The notes under the pieces: model-generated
Seen by the model: only the letters and a program-made list of their open reading frames with translations
Told to the model about the DNA's origin: nothing
Databases searched by the model: none
Assembly (NCBI RefSeq): GCF_035319885.1
Contig: NZ_CP141285.1
Coordinates: 2,728,001 to 2,792,000, forward strand
Direction: 5' to 3'
Length of the DNA: 64,000 nt
Origin: Altererythrobacter sp. H2
GTDB taxonomy: Bacteria; Pseudomonadota; Alphaproteobacteria; Sphingomonadales; Sphingomonadaceae
Shown here: positions 36,086 through 46,977 of the stretch, in pieces
How the letters are laid out: each line of letters begins with the position of its first letter
Position numbering within the stretch: the stretch's first letter is position 1
Translations under genes and position numbers: made by a program

Positions 36086-37503
36086 CCGGCCTTCCTCGCG
36101 GCAATGGCATCGGCGAGGCCCGCGGCCCAGCGCGTGATGTCGCCCGCACCCAGGCAGACCACCAGGTCGCCCGCGCCGACTTCCCCTGCCAGTACATCGG
36201 CCAGGGCATCCATGTTCGCAACCGTGGCCGCCGAGCGATGCCCGCGCGCTTTCAGCCCGGCGACCAGTGCCTCGGCATCGACGCCTTCGATCGGCTCCTC
36301 GCCCGCAGTGTAAACGGGGGTGACATAGACCGTGTCGGCATCGTTGAAGCAGGTCTGGAACTCGTCCATCAGATCGCGCAGCCGAGTAAAGCGGTGCGGC
36401 TGGGCGACAGCGAATACGCGCCCGCCGCCATTGCCGGTCACGCTTTCGCGCGCGGCGGCCAGCACGGCGCGGATTTCGACCGGGTGGTGGGCGTAATCGT
36501 CAATCACCGTCGCACCGGCGACCTCGCCCATGCGGGTGAATCGCCGCCGGACACCGCCGAAACTGGCAAAACCGCTGCGGATCACCTCGTCCGGGCAGCC
36601 CATCTCGATCGCCACAGCGATTGCCGCGAGCGCATTCTGGACATTGTGACGACCCGGCATGGGGAGCTGGACGCCCTCGATCCGCCGGTCTTCCTGTCCG
36701 CGCTGGCGCACCACCACGTCGAACTGGTTGCCGCCGCCAACCGGGCGGACGTTGACCCCGCAGATATCGGCCTGGAGTGAGAAACCGTAGGTCACCACCC
36801 GGCGGTCCCGCACCTGGCCGACCAGATTTTGCACCTCTGGGTGATCGATGCACAGAATCGCCGCGCCGTAGAACGGCACGTTGTGGATGAACTCGACAAA
36901 GGCGCGCCGCACCCCGTCAAAATCGCCGTAGTGATCGAGATGCTCGGGATCGATATTGGTGACGACCGCAATGGTGCCGTCGAGCCGGAGAAAGCTGCCA
37001 TCGCTCTCGTCGGCTTCGACCACCATCCAGTCACTATCGCCCAGCCGCGCATTGGAGCCGTACTGTTCGATGATCCCGCCGTTGATCACGGTGGGATCGA
37101 TCCCGCCAGCGTCGAGCAGGGCGGCGATCATGCTGGTGGTGGTGGTCTTGCCGTGGGTCCCGGCAATCGCAACCGTGCTCTTGAGGTGCATCAGCTCGGC
37201 GAGCATTTCCGCGCGACGGACCACGGGGATGCGGTTTTCCAGCGCGGCGGCGACTTCGGGATTGGTGCGCCGCACGGCAGTGGAGGTGACCACCACCGCC
37301 ACCCCGTCGACGTTTTCAGCCGCGTGGCCGACCATGACACTGATCCCGCGCGCGCGCAGGCGCTGGACGCTCGGCCCCTCGGCCAGGTCAGACCCTTGCA
37401 CGGTGTAGCCCAGGTTGTGCATCACCTCGGCAATGCCGGACATGCCGATCCCGCCAATGCCGACGAAATGGATCGTACCAATATCAGTGGAGACGCCCTT
37501 CAT
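36082..37503 (-). CDS. murC: MurC, UDP-N-acetylmuramate--L-alanine ligase
   Basis: A 473-residue Mur ligase adding L-Ala to UDP-MurNAc. The N-terminal [21 protein letters not shown], the ATP loop [12 protein letters not shown], the central domain EADESDGSF and the C-terminal [12 protein letters not shown] are the family landmarks. It starts 4 bp inside the murG end. Confidence 0.98.
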   Translation of the reverse strand: MKGVSTDIGTIHFVGIGGIGMSGIAEVMHNLGYTVQGSDLAEGPSVQRLRARGISVMVGHAAENVDGVAVVVTSTAVRRTNPEVAAALENRIPVVRRAEMLAELMHLKSTVAIAGTHGKTTTTSMIAALLDAGGIDPTVINGGIIEQYGSNARLGDSDWMVVEADESDGSFLRLDGTIAVVTNIDPEHLDHYGDFDGVRRAFVEFIHNVPFYGAAILCIDHPEVQNLVGQVRDRRVVTYGFSLQADICGVNVRPVGGGNQFDVVVRQRGQEDRRIEGVQLPMPGRHNVQNALAAIAVAIEMGCPDEVIRSGFASFGGVRRRFTRMGEVAGATVIDDYAHHPVEIRAVLAAARESVTGNGGGRVFAVAQPHRFTRLRDLMDEFQTCFNDADTVYVTPVYTAGEEPIEGVDAEALVAGLKARGHRSAATVANMDALADVLAGEVGAGDLVVCLGAGDITRWAAGLADAIAARKAG

Positions 37504-38681
37504 CGTGCATCGTCCCTGGCAAGTGCCTCTTTCGATGAGGACGGGCGCGCCTCGCCGCCCATTCGGATCACGTCCATCAGTACATCGCCGCCGAAACTCT
37601 CTAGCAGGTCAGCCAGGTCTTCCACCGCGCGCGGACGGCCGCAATTCCAGGCGGCGTGGGCGGCGGTGGCGAGCGTCTCGGGCCGCTGTGCGAGCACCTG
37701 GATCTGCTTGGCCAGTTCCTTGCCGGTGAAATTGGGCTGCCGGATCATCCGCGCACCGCCTGCCTTGGTCAACTCGCGGGTGTTGGCAGCCTGATGGTCG
37801 TCGGTAGCAATCGGCAAGGGGACGAGGATGGCCGGGCGACCGACAGCGGTCAGCTCGGCAATGGTCGAGGCACCGGCCCGGCCGATGAACAGGTGCGCAT
37901 CAGCCAGCCGCGCCGCCATGTTCTCGAAATAGGTGGCCAGCTCGGCCGGAATGTCGTGGCTGCGATAGCGTTCGCGGACCCGCTCGATGTCTTCGGCACG
38001 GCACTGCTGCGTGACCTGCAACCGCTGGCGCAGCGCCGGCGGCAGCATGGCAAGCCCGTCGGGCACCACTTCGGACAGTACGGTGGCCCCCTGGCTGCCA
38101 CCGGTCACCAGCACCTTGAGCAGGCTGTCATCGGTGAAGGCGGGAAACTCCTCTTCCCGCAGACCGAGCACTTCCTTGCGTACCGGGTTGCCGACCAGGT
38201 GGACCTTGTCGCGGTGCTTCGCCTTCAGCCGGGCCACATCGGGATAGGCCGTGGCAATTGCGTTGACCCGCCCAGCCAGCAGCCGGTTGACTCGCCCCAG
38301 CACCGCGTTCTGTTCGTGAATCAGGCTGGGGATCTGTGCGGAGGTCGATGCCAGCAGCGCAGGCAGCGCCGGATAGCCGCCAAAGCCGATCACCGCGCTG
38401 GGGGCAAAGCTTTCAAACAGGCGCAGCGCCATCCGGCGCCCCTCCAGCACCGCACTGAGCCCTTTGGGCCAGTGCAGCGGGTTCTTGCCGAACCGCCCCG
38501 CAGGCAACACATGTGCGGGCAGGAAATCGGGCTTGCCGGGGATCTGCGCGCCCCGCTCGTCGGTAATCAGGGCCACGTGGTGCCCGCGCCGCTCCAGCTC
38601 CACGGCCAGTGCGAAAGCCGGGATCAGGTGGCCGCCGGTGCCACCGGCCGCCAGCACATAGTGTCGGTTTGCCTTGCTCAT
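37500..38681 (-). CDS. murG: MurG, lipid II synthase (GlcNAc transferase)
   Basis: A 393-residue peripheral membrane glycosyltransferase that adds GlcNAc to lipid [25 protein letters not shown] at the N-terminus, [40 protein letters not shown] and [32 protein letters not shown] mark the two Rossmann domains. The ATG at 38681 overlaps ftsW by 4 bp. Its C-terminal extension of about 20 residues after [10 protein letters not shown] is slightly longer than usual. Confidence 0.97.
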   Translation of the reverse strand: MSKANRHYVLAAGGTGGHLIPAFALAVELERRGHHVALITDERGAQIPGKPDFLPAHVLPAGRFGKNPLHWPKGLSAVLEGRRMALRLFESFAPSAVIGFGGYPALPALLASTSAQIPSLIHEQNAVLGRVNRLLAGRVNAIATAYPDVARLKAKHRDKVHLVGNPVRKEVLGLREEEFPAFTDDSLLKVLVTGGSQGATVLSEVVPDGLAMLPPALRQRLQVTQQCRAEDIERVRERYRSHDIPAELATYFENMAARLADAHLFIGRAGASTIAELTAVGRPAILVPLPIATDDHQAANTRELTKAGGARMIRQPNFTGKELAKQIQVLAQRPETLATAAHAAWNCGRPRAVEDLADLLESFGGDVLMDVIRMGGEARPSSSKEALARDDAR

Positions 38682-39919
38682 GACCCGGGCCCTTCTCGCT
38701 TCGGCAGGACTTCTGCAAGCCGTTCCCGGATACCGCCCTTGCCGCGTGACAGGAAGGGATTGCGCCGCGTGATGGCCAGCAGCAGGCCCACGGTAAGGCA
38801 AATGGCGATGGTTGATGATCCGCCATACGAAACCAGCGGCAGGGTCATCCCCTTGGAAGGGAACAGTTGCAGGTTCACCAGAATGTTGATGAACGCCTGC
38901 CCGCCAATCTGCGTAACCAGCCCGGTTGCGGCCAGCACGATGAACAGGTTGTCCTCGTTGGTCAGTCGCACCAGCACGCGGACCATCAGGGCCAGGTAAA
39001 GCAGCACCACGATCATGCAGATCAGCAGCCCGAACTCTTCCCCGATGACCGAGAAGATATAGTCGGTATGAGCTTCCGGCAGCTTGAGCTTGCGGATGCC
39101 GAGCCACATGCCGGTGCCGCTCCAGCCGCCGGCCAGCAGCGTCTTTTCCGCCAGATCAACCTGATCGTATTCCGTGCCGCCGCCGAAGAAGGCATCGATC
39201 CGGTGGCGGGCGTTGTCATAGAGGAAATAGGCTGCCGTCAGCAGGGCAAACCCTCCGGCAATCAACCCGCCCAGCCGCGGCAAGGACACGCCCGCAAGCA
39301 TGATCATCACGAACCACACCCCGCCGAACAGGATGGCATCACCAAGGTTCGGCTGGAGCATCAGCAGCAGGCCGACAGCCCCCATCGCACCGCTGACGAC
39401 GCCGATCACGGGCAGGTCCGGATCACGCAGGCGCCAGGTCAGCACCCAGGCGAGCGCGATAGCAAAGGCGGGTTTGAGAAACTCGCTCGGCTGGAACCGC
39501 ATCCCGATGCTGATCCAGCGGCGCGCGCCATTGACCTCGACCCCCAGCACCGGAACCAGCGCCAGCAGGATGAACATGGCCCCGGCCAGCAGAATGCCGA
39601 TCCGCCGCGCGTTGTCGAGCGACAGGGTCGAAGCGCCCAGCATCACCACTACGCCGGCGAGCTGCCATCTGATGTGCGCCCAGTAGAAATAAAGGTCAGG
39701 GAGCGTCACGTCTGCGGTCGACAGGCGCCGTGCGCTGGCCACCGAAGCAGTCGCCACTGCCGCCGTGCCGATCAGCATCAGGAGCAGGACAAGGCCCAGC
39801 AGCACCCGGTCGATCTCCCGCCACCAGACCCGCAAGTGGTCCATCCGCGACCGTCGGAACCGGTCGTGGCCCGAGACCCGCTCTCCGCTGCGCGGGATAT
39901 AGGGCTGGGTCGCGCTCAT
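38678..39919 (-). CDS. ftsW: FtsW, SEDS-family septal peptidoglycan polymerase
   Basis: A 413-residue integral membrane protein with about ten helices. The cytoplasmic N-terminus is longer than in E. coli. SEDS landmarks include GARRWISIGMRFQPSEFLKPAF, LLQPNLGDAILFGGVWF, EAHTDYIFSVIGEEFG and KGMTLPLVSYGGSSTIA. It works with FtsI encoded upstream. The start overlaps the murD stop by 4 bp. Confidence 0.97.
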   Translation of the reverse strand: MSATQPYIPRSGERVSGHDRFRRSRMDHLRVWWREIDRVLLGLVLLLMLIGTAAVATASVASARRLSTADVTLPDLYFYWAHIRWQLAGVVVMLGASTLSLDNARRIGILLAGAMFILLALVPVLGVEVNGARRWISIGMRFQPSEFLKPAFAIALAWVLTWRLRDPDLPVIGVVSGAMGAVGLLLMLQPNLGDAILFGGVWFVMIMLAGVSLPRLGGLIAGGFALLTAAYFLYDNARHRIDAFFGGGTEYDQVDLAEKTLLAGGWSGTGMWLGIRKLKLPEAHTDYIFSVIGEEFGLLICMIVVLLYLALMVRVLVRLTNEDNLFIVLAATGLVTQIGGQAFINILVNLQLFPSKGMTLPLVSYGGSSTIAICLTVGLLLAITRRNPFLSRGKGGIRERLAEVLPKREGPGS

Positions 39920-41247
39920 GCCGGGTCTTGCTCCCCGCTCGTCAGCGCCTCGACGATGTTGCGGAAGTGCGCGCCGCGTGTCTCGAAATCGCGGAACTGA
40001 TCGAAGCTGGCGCAGGCAGGCGAAAGCAGCACGACCTCGCCGGGCCGGGCGGCAGCAACGGCGAGGCGGGTGGCCTCACACTGCAGTTCGGCGCGCTCGA
40101 CGTGAACGTGCGGCTCAAGCAATTCGGCAAAACGCGGCCCGGCCTCACCGATGGTATAGGCCGCTGCCACGTTGGCGAGATGCTGCGCGCAGGCGCCCAG
40201 TCCGTCTTCCTTTGGCAGGCCGCCGACGATCCAGTGAATGCGCGGCGCGCCGCCGTTGATCGCCGGATCAGGCGGATAGGCGGCGAGGGCGGGTGCGGCG
40301 CTGTCGGTATTGGTGGCCTTGCTGTCGTTGACGAACAGCACACCGCCGTAGGTGCCCAGCCATTCCATCCGGTGCGGCAGGCTCGCGTAGGTGGAGAGCC
40401 CCGCTTCGATTGCGGCATCGGACAGTCCCAGCTCGCGGCAGATTGCCCGCGCCACCCTGGCGTTTTCAAGGTTGTGCGGGCCCTGCAGCGCGGGCCAGCG
40501 GCTCTGGTCTTCCGGTTCATGTTCCGGGTCGATCGAGACGACGCGCTGGCTCAGACCTTCGGCCTGTTCGGTCGCAGCCGGTGTCGAGCACGAGACGATC
40601 GCAACGTGGCCCTCTGACTGCATCCGGAAAAGGCGCCCCTTTGACGCGGCGTAGCCGGCAAATCCGTCATAACGGTCAAGGTGATCGGGCGTGATGTTGA
40701 GCAGCACCGCCACCTCGCAATCAAGGCTCCGGGTCAGGTCGATCTGGTAGCTCGACAGCTCCAGCACATAGACCCCGCCTTCCGGCAAAGGCTCCTGCGC
40801 CAGGATCGGCAAGCCGATATTGCCGCCCATCAGCGCCGGAATGCCCGCCTGCTCCAGGATATGCGTGACGAGAGCCGTGGTGGTGCTCTTGCCGTTGGTC
40901 CCCGTAATGCCCACCACCTTGTGCGCGGGCAGGCTGGCGCGGGCCTGGGTGAACAGCTCGATATCGCCGATGACCGGCACCCCGAATTGCGCAGCACGGC
41001 CCACGATCGGATGGGTGTTGAGCGGCACACCGGGCGAGACGACCACCCCGGCACAGCCGGTCAGGTCCGCCTCCATCGGGTCGGCCAGCGTGGCCCTGCC
41101 GTCCAGCCTGGCGCGGGCGACATCCTGCCGGTCCCACGCGATCACATCCGCCCCGCTTGCCAGCAGGCACTCCGCCGCCGCCAGCCCCGACCGGGCGAGG
41201 CCGAGAACGGCGTAACGCTTGCCGGAGAAGGCGGGGGAGGTAATCAC
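39916..41247 (-). CDS. murD: MurD, UDP-MurNAc-L-Ala--D-glutamate ligase
   Basis: A 443-residue Mur ligase. [39 protein letters not shown], the ATP loop [15 protein letters not shown] and [11 protein letters not shown] are family landmarks. [11 protein letters not shown] marks the C-terminal domain. I chose the GTG at 41247: it gives a normal N-terminus and overlaps the mraY stop by 4 bp (GTGA). Confidence 0.96.
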   Translation of the reverse strand: MITSPAFSGKRYAVLGLARSGLAAAECLLASGADVIAWDRQDVARARLDGRATLADPMEADLTGCAGVVVSPGVPLNTHPIVGRAAQFGVPVIGDIELFTQARASLPAHKVVGITGTNGKSTTTALVTHILEQAGIPALMGGNIGLPILAQEPLPEGGVYVLELSSYQIDLTRSLDCEVAVLLNITPDHLDRYDGFAGYAASKGRLFRMQSEGHVAIVSCSTPAATEQAEGLSQRVVSIDPEHEPEDQSRWPALQGPHNLENARVARAICRELGLSDAAIEAGLSTYASLPHRMEWLGTYGGVLFVNDSKATNTDSAAPALAAYPPDPAINGGAPRIHWIVGGLPKEDGLGACAQHLANVAAAYTIGEAGPRFAELLEPHVHVERAELQCEATRLAVAAARPGEVVLLSPACASFDQFRDFETRGAHFRNIVEALTSGEQDPA

Positions 41248-42314
41248 CGCAGTTTCAGCGTGGCCAGGCCGATCATCGCGAGCACGATGGCAATGATCCA
41301 GAACCGGATCACGACCTTGCTCTCGCTCCAGCCGAGCTGCTCGAAATGGTGGTGGATCGGGGCCATGCGGAACACCCGCCTGCCCGTGCGCTTGAACCAG
41401 AACACCTGGATGATGACCGATAGCGCCTCGGCCACGAACAGACCGCCCACGATCGCCAGCACGATCTCGTGATGGCTGGCCACGGCAATCGCGCCCAGTG
41501 CCCCGCCCAGCGCGAGACTGCCGGTATCGCCCATGAACACGGCCGCAGGCGGCGCATTGAACCACAGGAAGGCGAGGCCCGCCCCCATGATCGCGGCGCA
41601 GAAGATTGCCAGCTCCCCCGCACCGCGCACATAGGGAATGCCGAGGTAGTCCGAATAGTCGACCCGGCCGACAAGGTAGGCGATGATGGCAAAGGTGCCG
41701 GCAGCAATGATCACCGGCATGATCGCCAGGCCATCCAGCCCGTCGGTCAGGTTGACCGCATTACCCGCCCCCACGATCACGACCGCGGCGAAGACATAAT
41801 AGAACCACCCCAGCTCGATGCCGAAATCGTTGAGGAAGGGCACATAGAGGAAGGTGTTGATCTCGCTGACGATGATCCACGAGGCGATCCCGGCGACGAT
41901 GAATTCGAGCAGCAGCCGGACTTTGCCCGAGACCCCCTTGTGGCTGGCCTTGGAGACCTTGTCGTAATCATCCATGAACCCGATGATTCCGAAACCGACG
42001 GTCACGGCAAGGCAGGCCCAGACGAACGGATTGCGCAGATCCATCCACAGCGCCATTGCCAGAGTGAGCGAGACGAGGATCATCAGCCCGCCCATGGTCG
42101 GCGTGCCGCGCTTGGCAAAATGGGTTTGCGGCCCGTCCTCGCGAATCGGCTGGCCCTTGCCCTGGCGGACGCGAAGCATGTCGATGAAGCGCGGCCCGAT
42201 GACCAGCCCGATCAGCAGCGCCGTCATCAGCGTCGCGCCCGCGCGGAAGGTCTGGTAGCGGACGAGGTTGAGCGCGCCCTCGAAGTTCAGCCATTCGGCA
42301 ATCAGATAAAGCAT
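41244..42314 (-). CDS. mraY: MraY, phospho-MurNAc-pentapeptide transferase
   Basis: A 356-residue membrane enzyme forming lipid I, with ten predicted helices. [18 protein letters not shown] contains the catalytic Asp pair, [13 protein letters not shown] the third Asp, and [15 protein letters not shown] the conserved histidines. It is directly abutted to murF (TGA immediately followed by ATG). Confidence 0.98.
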   Translation of the reverse strand: MLYLIAEWLNFEGALNLVRYQTFRAGATLMTALLIGLVIGPRFIDMLRVRQGKGQPIREDGPQTHFAKRGTPTMGGLMILVSLTLAMALWMDLRNPFVWACLAVTVGFGIIGFMDDYDKVSKASHKGVSGKVRLLLEFIVAGIASWIIVSEINTFLYVPFLNDFGIELGWFYYVFAAVVIVGAGNAVNLTDGLDGLAIMPVIIAAGTFAIIAYLVGRVDYSDYLGIPYVRGAGELAIFCAAIMGAGLAFLWFNAPPAAVFMGDTGSLALGGALGAIAVASHHEIVLAIVGGLFVAEALSVIIQVFWFKRTGRRVFRMAPIHHHFEQLGWSESKVVIRFWIIAIVLAMIGLATLKLR

Positions 42315-43772
42315 TCAGCCGTCCCGGCTCGTAAAGTGGTTCACCAGCCTGCCAAGCCCGACCGAATTCGACCCCTTGACGAGAACCGCGTCACCGCCGG
42401 TGAGCCCGAACTCTTCCAGCGCCGCAATCGCCTCGGCAGGGTTATCGCAATGGGCGAAGGTGAGCCCGGCGGCAAGCGCCCCGCCCTCCCCTTTCCCCAG
42501 TGCCCGTGCCAGCGCGCGCATCTCCTCGCCAACCAGCACCGCATGGGTCACTCCCGCTTCCGCCAGTGGTTCGGCCAGTTGGGCGTGGAAACCATCGGCA
42601 AAATCGCCCAGTTCCTTCATGCTGCCCAGCACGGCTATGCGCCGTGTAGCGGGGGTCTGGCCGAGCTGGCGCAAGGTTGCCCGCATCGAGGCCGGGTTGG
42701 CGTTATAGCTTTCGTCGATCAGGAGCGCCTTGCCGCCGGGCACGCGCAACTGGTGGCGCGCACCGCGCCCCTTGAGCCCTCCCATTTCTGCCAGTGCCAG
42801 CCCCGCCGCACCAAGGTCACCCCCGGCAGCACGCACCGCGGCCATCACGCCGAGTGCATTGCCGACCCAGTGCTCGCCCGGCTCGGCAACGGAGAAGCAC
42901 AGGCGGGTGTCGCCAAGGTCTGCGGTGACGAGCGAACCGCCATTGGCGGCAACGATGGAGTCGAGCAGGCGAACATCCGCATCGGCCGAGCGGCCAAAAG
43001 TCACGATCTTGTGGCCGAGGCGTTCGCCAGCCGCGCGCAGTTGCTGGCACCAGGGGCTGTCAGCCGGGATGACTGCCGTACCGCCGGGCATCAGGCTTTC
43101 GAAAATCTCCGCCTTGGCGTCAGCGATGGCCTCCATGCTGCCCAGGTTCTCGATATGGGCCGGAGCGATGGTGGTGATGAGCGCCACATGGGGGCGGACA
43201 TGAGCGGTCAGTGCGCGGATTTCGCCCGCATGGTTCATGCCCATTTCGAACACGCCGAACTTGCTGCGGGCCGGCATCCGGGCGAGGCTGAGCGGAACCC
43301 CGACGTGGTTGTTGTAGCTGCGGACCGAGCGATGCGCGGCGCCGCGGCTGCCCCGGTCCAGCGCGGCGAAGATCGCTTCCTTGACTCCCGTCTTGCCAAC
43401 CGAACCGGTTACCCCGATGCGGATGGCCTGGGCACGGTCGCGGGCGGCATGGGCCAGCGCGTGAAGCGCCAGGGTCGTGTCAGGGACCAGAACATGAGGG
43501 AAATCGACCGGGCGGTCGACCAGCAGCGCCCTGGCTCCCAGTGCGATGGCCTTGTCGATGAAGCGGTGGCCATCGGTCGTTTCGCCCTTGAGCGCCACGA
43601 ACAGGTCGCCGCCGCGCACATCACGCGAATCCATTTCGACGCCGGAGACCTGAAAGTCAGCCGAGGCCCGGCCGCCGGTCGCCGCGGCGATCTCGGCCGA
43701 AGTCCACAAGGCGGTGCCCGTCCGGTCGCGCGGCAGCACCGGCCATTGGCGCAGGGCGGGATGCAGGCTCAT
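42315..43772 (-). CDS. murF: MurF, UDP-MurNAc-tripeptide--D-Ala-D-Ala ligase
   Basis: A 485-residue Mur ligase completing the pentapeptide. ALWTSAEIAAATGG, the substrate domain GDLFVALKGETTDGHRFID, the ATP loop GVTGSVGKTGVKEAI, FEMGMNHAGEI and LLIDESYNANPASMRATL identify it. The ATG at 43772 overlaps the murE stop by 4 bp. An open extension upstream lacks similarity. Confidence 0.97.
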   Translation of the reverse strand: MSLHPALRQWPVLPRDRTGTALWTSAEIAAATGGRASADFQVSGVEMDSRDVRGGDLFVALKGETTDGHRFIDKAIALGARALLVDRPVDFPHVLVPDTTLALHALAHAARDRAQAIRIGVTGSVGKTGVKEAIFAALDRGSRGAAHRSVRSYNNHVGVPLSLARMPARSKFGVFEMGMNHAGEIRALTAHVRPHVALITTIAPAHIENLGSMEAIADAKAEIFESLMPGGTAVIPADSPWCQQLRAAGERLGHKIVTFGRSADADVRLLDSIVAANGGSLVTADLGDTRLCFSVAEPGEHWVGNALGVMAAVRAAGGDLGAAGLALAEMGGLKGRGARHQLRVPGGKALLIDESYNANPASMRATLRQLGQTPATRRIAVLGSMKELGDFADGFHAQLAEPLAEAGVTHAVLVGEEMRALARALGKGEGGALAAGLTFAHCDNPAEAIAALEEFGLTGGDAVLVKGSNSVGLGRLVNHFTSRDG

Positions 43773-45256
43773 GCGCCGGTGCTCACACCGGTGCTCCCGC
43801 CCGCACATTCGCGCGCCACCTCGACATCGTCGAACGGCAAGATCCGCATGTTTTCTTCTGCTCCGATAATCTGGCCGGTTTCGTGGCCCTTGCCGGCGAT
43901 CAGCACGATGTCGTCCCTGCCGGCATCGGCAATGGCAGCGGCGATCGCGCTGCGGCGGTCTGCAACTTCGCGCGCATTGACGCCAGCACCGGCCAGCACG
44001 GCACTGCGGATAAGCGCCGGGTCTTCGCCGCGAGGGTTGTCGTCGGTGACAATGACGAGGTCCGAACCGCGGGCGGCAGCCTCACCCATGGGCCCGCGCT
44101 TGCCCTGGTCACGATCACCGCCCGCGCCAAACACGGTGATCAGCCGCCCGGACACATGCGGGCGCAGGGCCGCAATCGCGGCCTCCAGCGCATCGGGCGT
44201 GTGGGCGTAGTCAACATAGACAGGCGCCCCGTTCGTGCTGATCGCGGCCCGTTCAAGCCGGCCCCGCACGGGCTGGAGGCGCGCGACGCCGTCAAACGTC
44301 ATAGAGGCAGAGCCGCCAGTGGCCAGCACCAGCCCTGCCGCCACCAGGGCATTGGCCACCTGATAGGCACCGATCAGCGGCAGGCGCAGTTTGCGTTCCT
44401 GCCCGTCGTGCAGAACGGCAATATCCTGCCCCAGCTGGGTTGGGGTACGGGCGAGCAGGCGGATGAAGTCCCCCCGCTCGCCCACCGTGAGCACCCGCAG
44501 ACGACGAGCCTGCGCGTGCCCGATGGCCCGGCCGGCCCACTCGCTATCGTCGGCCCAGACCACCACGCTTGCCCCGTCCGACACCACCTCGTCGAACAGG
44601 CGCATCTTGGCCGCGAAATAGTCTTCCATCGTCGCGTGGTAATCGAGATGGTCGCGGCTGAGGTTGGTGAAGGCTGCGGCAGCAACCGGCAGCCCTTCGT
44701 TGCGATACTGGGACAGTCCGTGGCTCGAAGCTTCGTAGGCGACGTGAGTCACCCCTTCGCGGGCGAGACCGGCCATGTTGCCGAGAAAGGTGACAATGTC
44801 CGGCGTGGTCAGGCCGGTGGATACGCTCTCGTCAGGCGTGGTGACGCCGAGCGTGCCGATGCTGGCCGCCCGCTCGCCCGCCATGCGCCAGAGCTGGCGG
44901 GTCATCTCGACGGTCGAGGTCTTGCCGTTGGTGCCCGTCACTGCAACGATGGTTGGCGGCACGGGGCGGAAAAAGCCGGCCGCGATGCGGGCAAAGGCCT
45001 TCCGTGGCTCGGAATCGGTGATGTGGAGCGCGCCGGAAACCTCTGCTTCCGGCCGGGCGACGACGGCAATCGCGCCTGCCTCTACTGCAGCCGCGATGTA
45101 ATCCTCGCCATTGAAGCGTGCACCTGCGAACGCCCCGAACACGGTGCCCGGGGCAACCTTGCGGTGGTCGATGGCAAAGCCGGTCACCTCCCCGTCAAGG
45201 GCGCCGTCAACGCTTTCGGGCCGGCCGGCTTGTGCCAGGAGGCGGGCCAGCTTCAT
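43769..45256 (-). CDS. murE: MurE, meso-diaminopimelate-adding Mur ligase
   Basis: A 495-residue ligase. The ATP loop AVTGTNGKTSTVEM is near residue 110. EASSHGLSQYRNEG, NLSRDHLDYHATMEDYF and YVDYAHTPDALEAAI are family segments. The DNPR motif (TDDNPRGEDP, about residue 405) marks specificity for meso-diaminopimelate rather than lysine. The ATG at 45256 overlaps ftsI by 4 bp. Confidence 0.97.
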   Translation of the reverse strand: MKLARLLAQAGRPESVDGALDGEVTGFAIDHRKVAPGTVFGAFAGARFNGEDYIAAAVEAGAIAVVARPEAEVSGALHITDSEPRKAFARIAAGFFRPVPPTIVAVTGTNGKTSTVEMTRQLWRMAGERAASIGTLGVTTPDESVSTGLTTPDIVTFLGNMAGLAREGVTHVAYEASSHGLSQYRNEGLPVAAAAFTNLSRDHLDYHATMEDYFAAKMRLFDEVVSDGASVVVWADDSEWAGRAIGHAQARRLRVLTVGERGDFIRLLARTPTQLGQDIAVLHDGQERKLRLPLIGAYQVANALVAAGLVLATGGSASMTFDGVARLQPVRGRLERAAISTNGAPVYVDYAHTPDALEAAIAALRPHVSGRLITVFGAGGDRDQGKRGPMGEAAARGSDLVIVTDDNPRGEDPALIRSAVLAGAGVNAREVADRRSAIAAAIADAGRDDIVLIAGKGHETGQIIGAEENMRILPFDDVEVARECAGGSTGVSTGA

Positions 45257-46977
45257 TCGCCCACTCCGGGGAGCAGGGGGCGCAAGTCGCTGATATCGAC
45301 GTCGCGGGTATCGTCCGGCATGACGCCCAGCATCGGCCCGATCCGGGGCACCAGCTTGCCTACGATTGGCGCGGCGTTCCACGCAGCCGTGCGCTGGAAC
45401 GAGCTGGCGGTGGTACCCTGTGGTTCGTCGAGCATGGTCACGATCACGAACCGGGGCTTGTCCATCGGGAACGCAGCAGCAAAGGTCGAGACCAGCAGCC
45501 GCTTGGAATAGCGCCCGCCGACAGCCTTTTCCGCGCTGCCGGTCTTTCCGCCCACCCGGTAACCGGGCGCATCGGCGCTGCGACCGGTCCCGTCGGTCGA
45601 AATCAGGCGCAGCAACTGGCGCATCCGGTAGCTGGTCGATGCCTTGAACACGCGGCGGCCCTTGGGCACCTCATGCGGCTCCAGCCTGTGCAGCGTCGAG
45701 GGGCGCCAGATACCGCCGTTGACCAGCGCGGCATAGGCGCTGGCGAGGTGCAGCGGTGTGACCGATATCCCGTGGCCATAGCTGACGGTGATGTTGCGCA
45801 GGCGCGGCCACTTGTCTCCGGGCCAGATTGGCGCACCGCGCGCAGGCACTTCGATATAGGGCCGCTCGTGCATGCCCAGATCCATCAGCGTCCGCCGCAT
45901 CCGCTCCGCACCGAGTTCATCGGCAATCTGGCCGGTGACGATGTTGGACGAATGCATCAGCGACTGAGCGACGTTCAGCGAAGCGCCCAGCGGATGGCTG
46001 TCCCGGATCCTGAACCCGCCAATCTCGAGGGGACGGCTGGCCTGATAGCGGCGGCCGAAATCACGGACTGTGCCAGCGTCGATGGCCGCAGCAACCGTGA
46101 TCGGCTTGAAGGTCGAGCCCAGCTCGTAGACTTCGCTCGAGACCCGGCTGAACATCTGCTGGGCACCGTCGCTGTCGATCCGGTTCGGGTCGAAATCGGG
46201 CAGCGAGGCGAGCGCGAGAATCTCTCCGGTATCGACGTCGAGCACGATCCCACCAGCACCGGCCGCATTGGTCGCCAGCATCCCGCGCCGCAGTTCATCT
46301 TCCAGCGCACCCTGCACCCGCATGTCGATCGACAGGGGGACAGGCTGGGCGCGCGAGGCCGGGTCGGTCAGATGCTCGTTGAGCACCTGCTCCATCCCCA
46401 CATGCCCGCGCCCTTCGGAGTCGACATAGCCGAGCACGTGGGCGGCAAGCGAACCCTGGGGATAGTGCCGCTCGGTTTCGCGGGGCAGCTCCAGCGCCAG
46501 TTCGCCCAGATCCTGCACCCGGTTGGCCTCTTCCGGCAGGACGCGGCGGCGCAGGTAGCTGGGGCGGCCCGAGGCAAGCCGGCGGGCGACGTCTGCTTCA
46601 TCAAGGTCCGGAAAGACCAGCTTGAGTTCGGCCGCAACCTGTTGCGGGGTCCGGACCAGCGGGTTGTCCGGCTCGCCCAGTGCCCTGGGATTGAACCACA
46701 GGGCATAAGCCGGGAAGGCCCGCGCCAGCGGCACGCCATTGCGATCGGTGATTTCGCCGCGGGGCGGAAGCAGCGCCTCTTCCAGCGAGGTAATGCGCGT
46801 CGCCCGGTCGCTGAGGCCGAAATAGCCGATCCGGACCACCGCGATCAGCGCCACCCCGGCAAAGATCGCGGCAACCAGCAGGACACGCAATTGCGCCGTC
46901 AGCAACAGGTGCTGGCGAACAGTCGCGGCCTTGCTCCGTTTGGCGGGGATCGGAGTGCTGAGCGCCAGTGCCGTCAT
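45253..46977 (-). CDS. ftsI: FtsI, class B penicillin-binding protein 3
   Basis: A 574-residue septal transpeptidase. It has one membrane helix at about 31-52, the pedestal domain (PPRGEITDRNGVPLARAF), and the transpeptidase domain with STFK (active Ser, about residue 290), SSN (in LMHSSNIVTG) and KTG (in VGGKTGSAEK). It partners with FtsW. It overlaps the ftsL-like gene by 4 bp (ATGA). Confidence 0.97.
   Translation of the reverse strand: MTALALSTPIPAKRSKAATVRQHLLLTAQLRVLLVAAIFAGVALIAVVRIGYFGLSDRATRITSLEEALLPPRGEITDRNGVPLARAFPAYALWFNPRALGEPDNPLVRTPQQVAAELKLVFPDLDEADVARRLASGRPSYLRRRVLPEEANRVQDLGELALELPRETERHYPQGSLAAHVLGYVDSEGRGHVGMEQVLNEHLTDPASRAQPVPLSIDMRVQGALEDELRRGMLATNAAGAGGIVLDVDTGEILALASLPDFDPNRIDSDGAQQMFSRVSSEVYELGSTFKPITVAAAIDAGTVRDFGRRYQASRPLEIGGFRIRDSHPLGASLNVAQSLMHSSNIVTGQIADELGAERMRRTLMDLGMHERPYIEVPARGAPIWPGDKWPRLRNITVSYGHGISVTPLHLASAYAALVNGGIWRPSTLHRLEPHEVPKGRRVFKASTSYRMRQLLRLISTDGTGRSADAPGYRVGGKTGSAEKAVGGRYSKRLLVSTFAAAFPMDKPRFVIVTMLDEPQGTTASSFQRTAAWNAAPIVGKLVPRIGPMLGVMPDDTRDVDISDLRPLLPGVGE

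Noticed and set aside
41469-44210. A 913-codon plus-strand frame opposite mraY, murF and murE
   Set aside because: Shadow of three strongly conserved mur genes, with no recognisable domain and no start signal.
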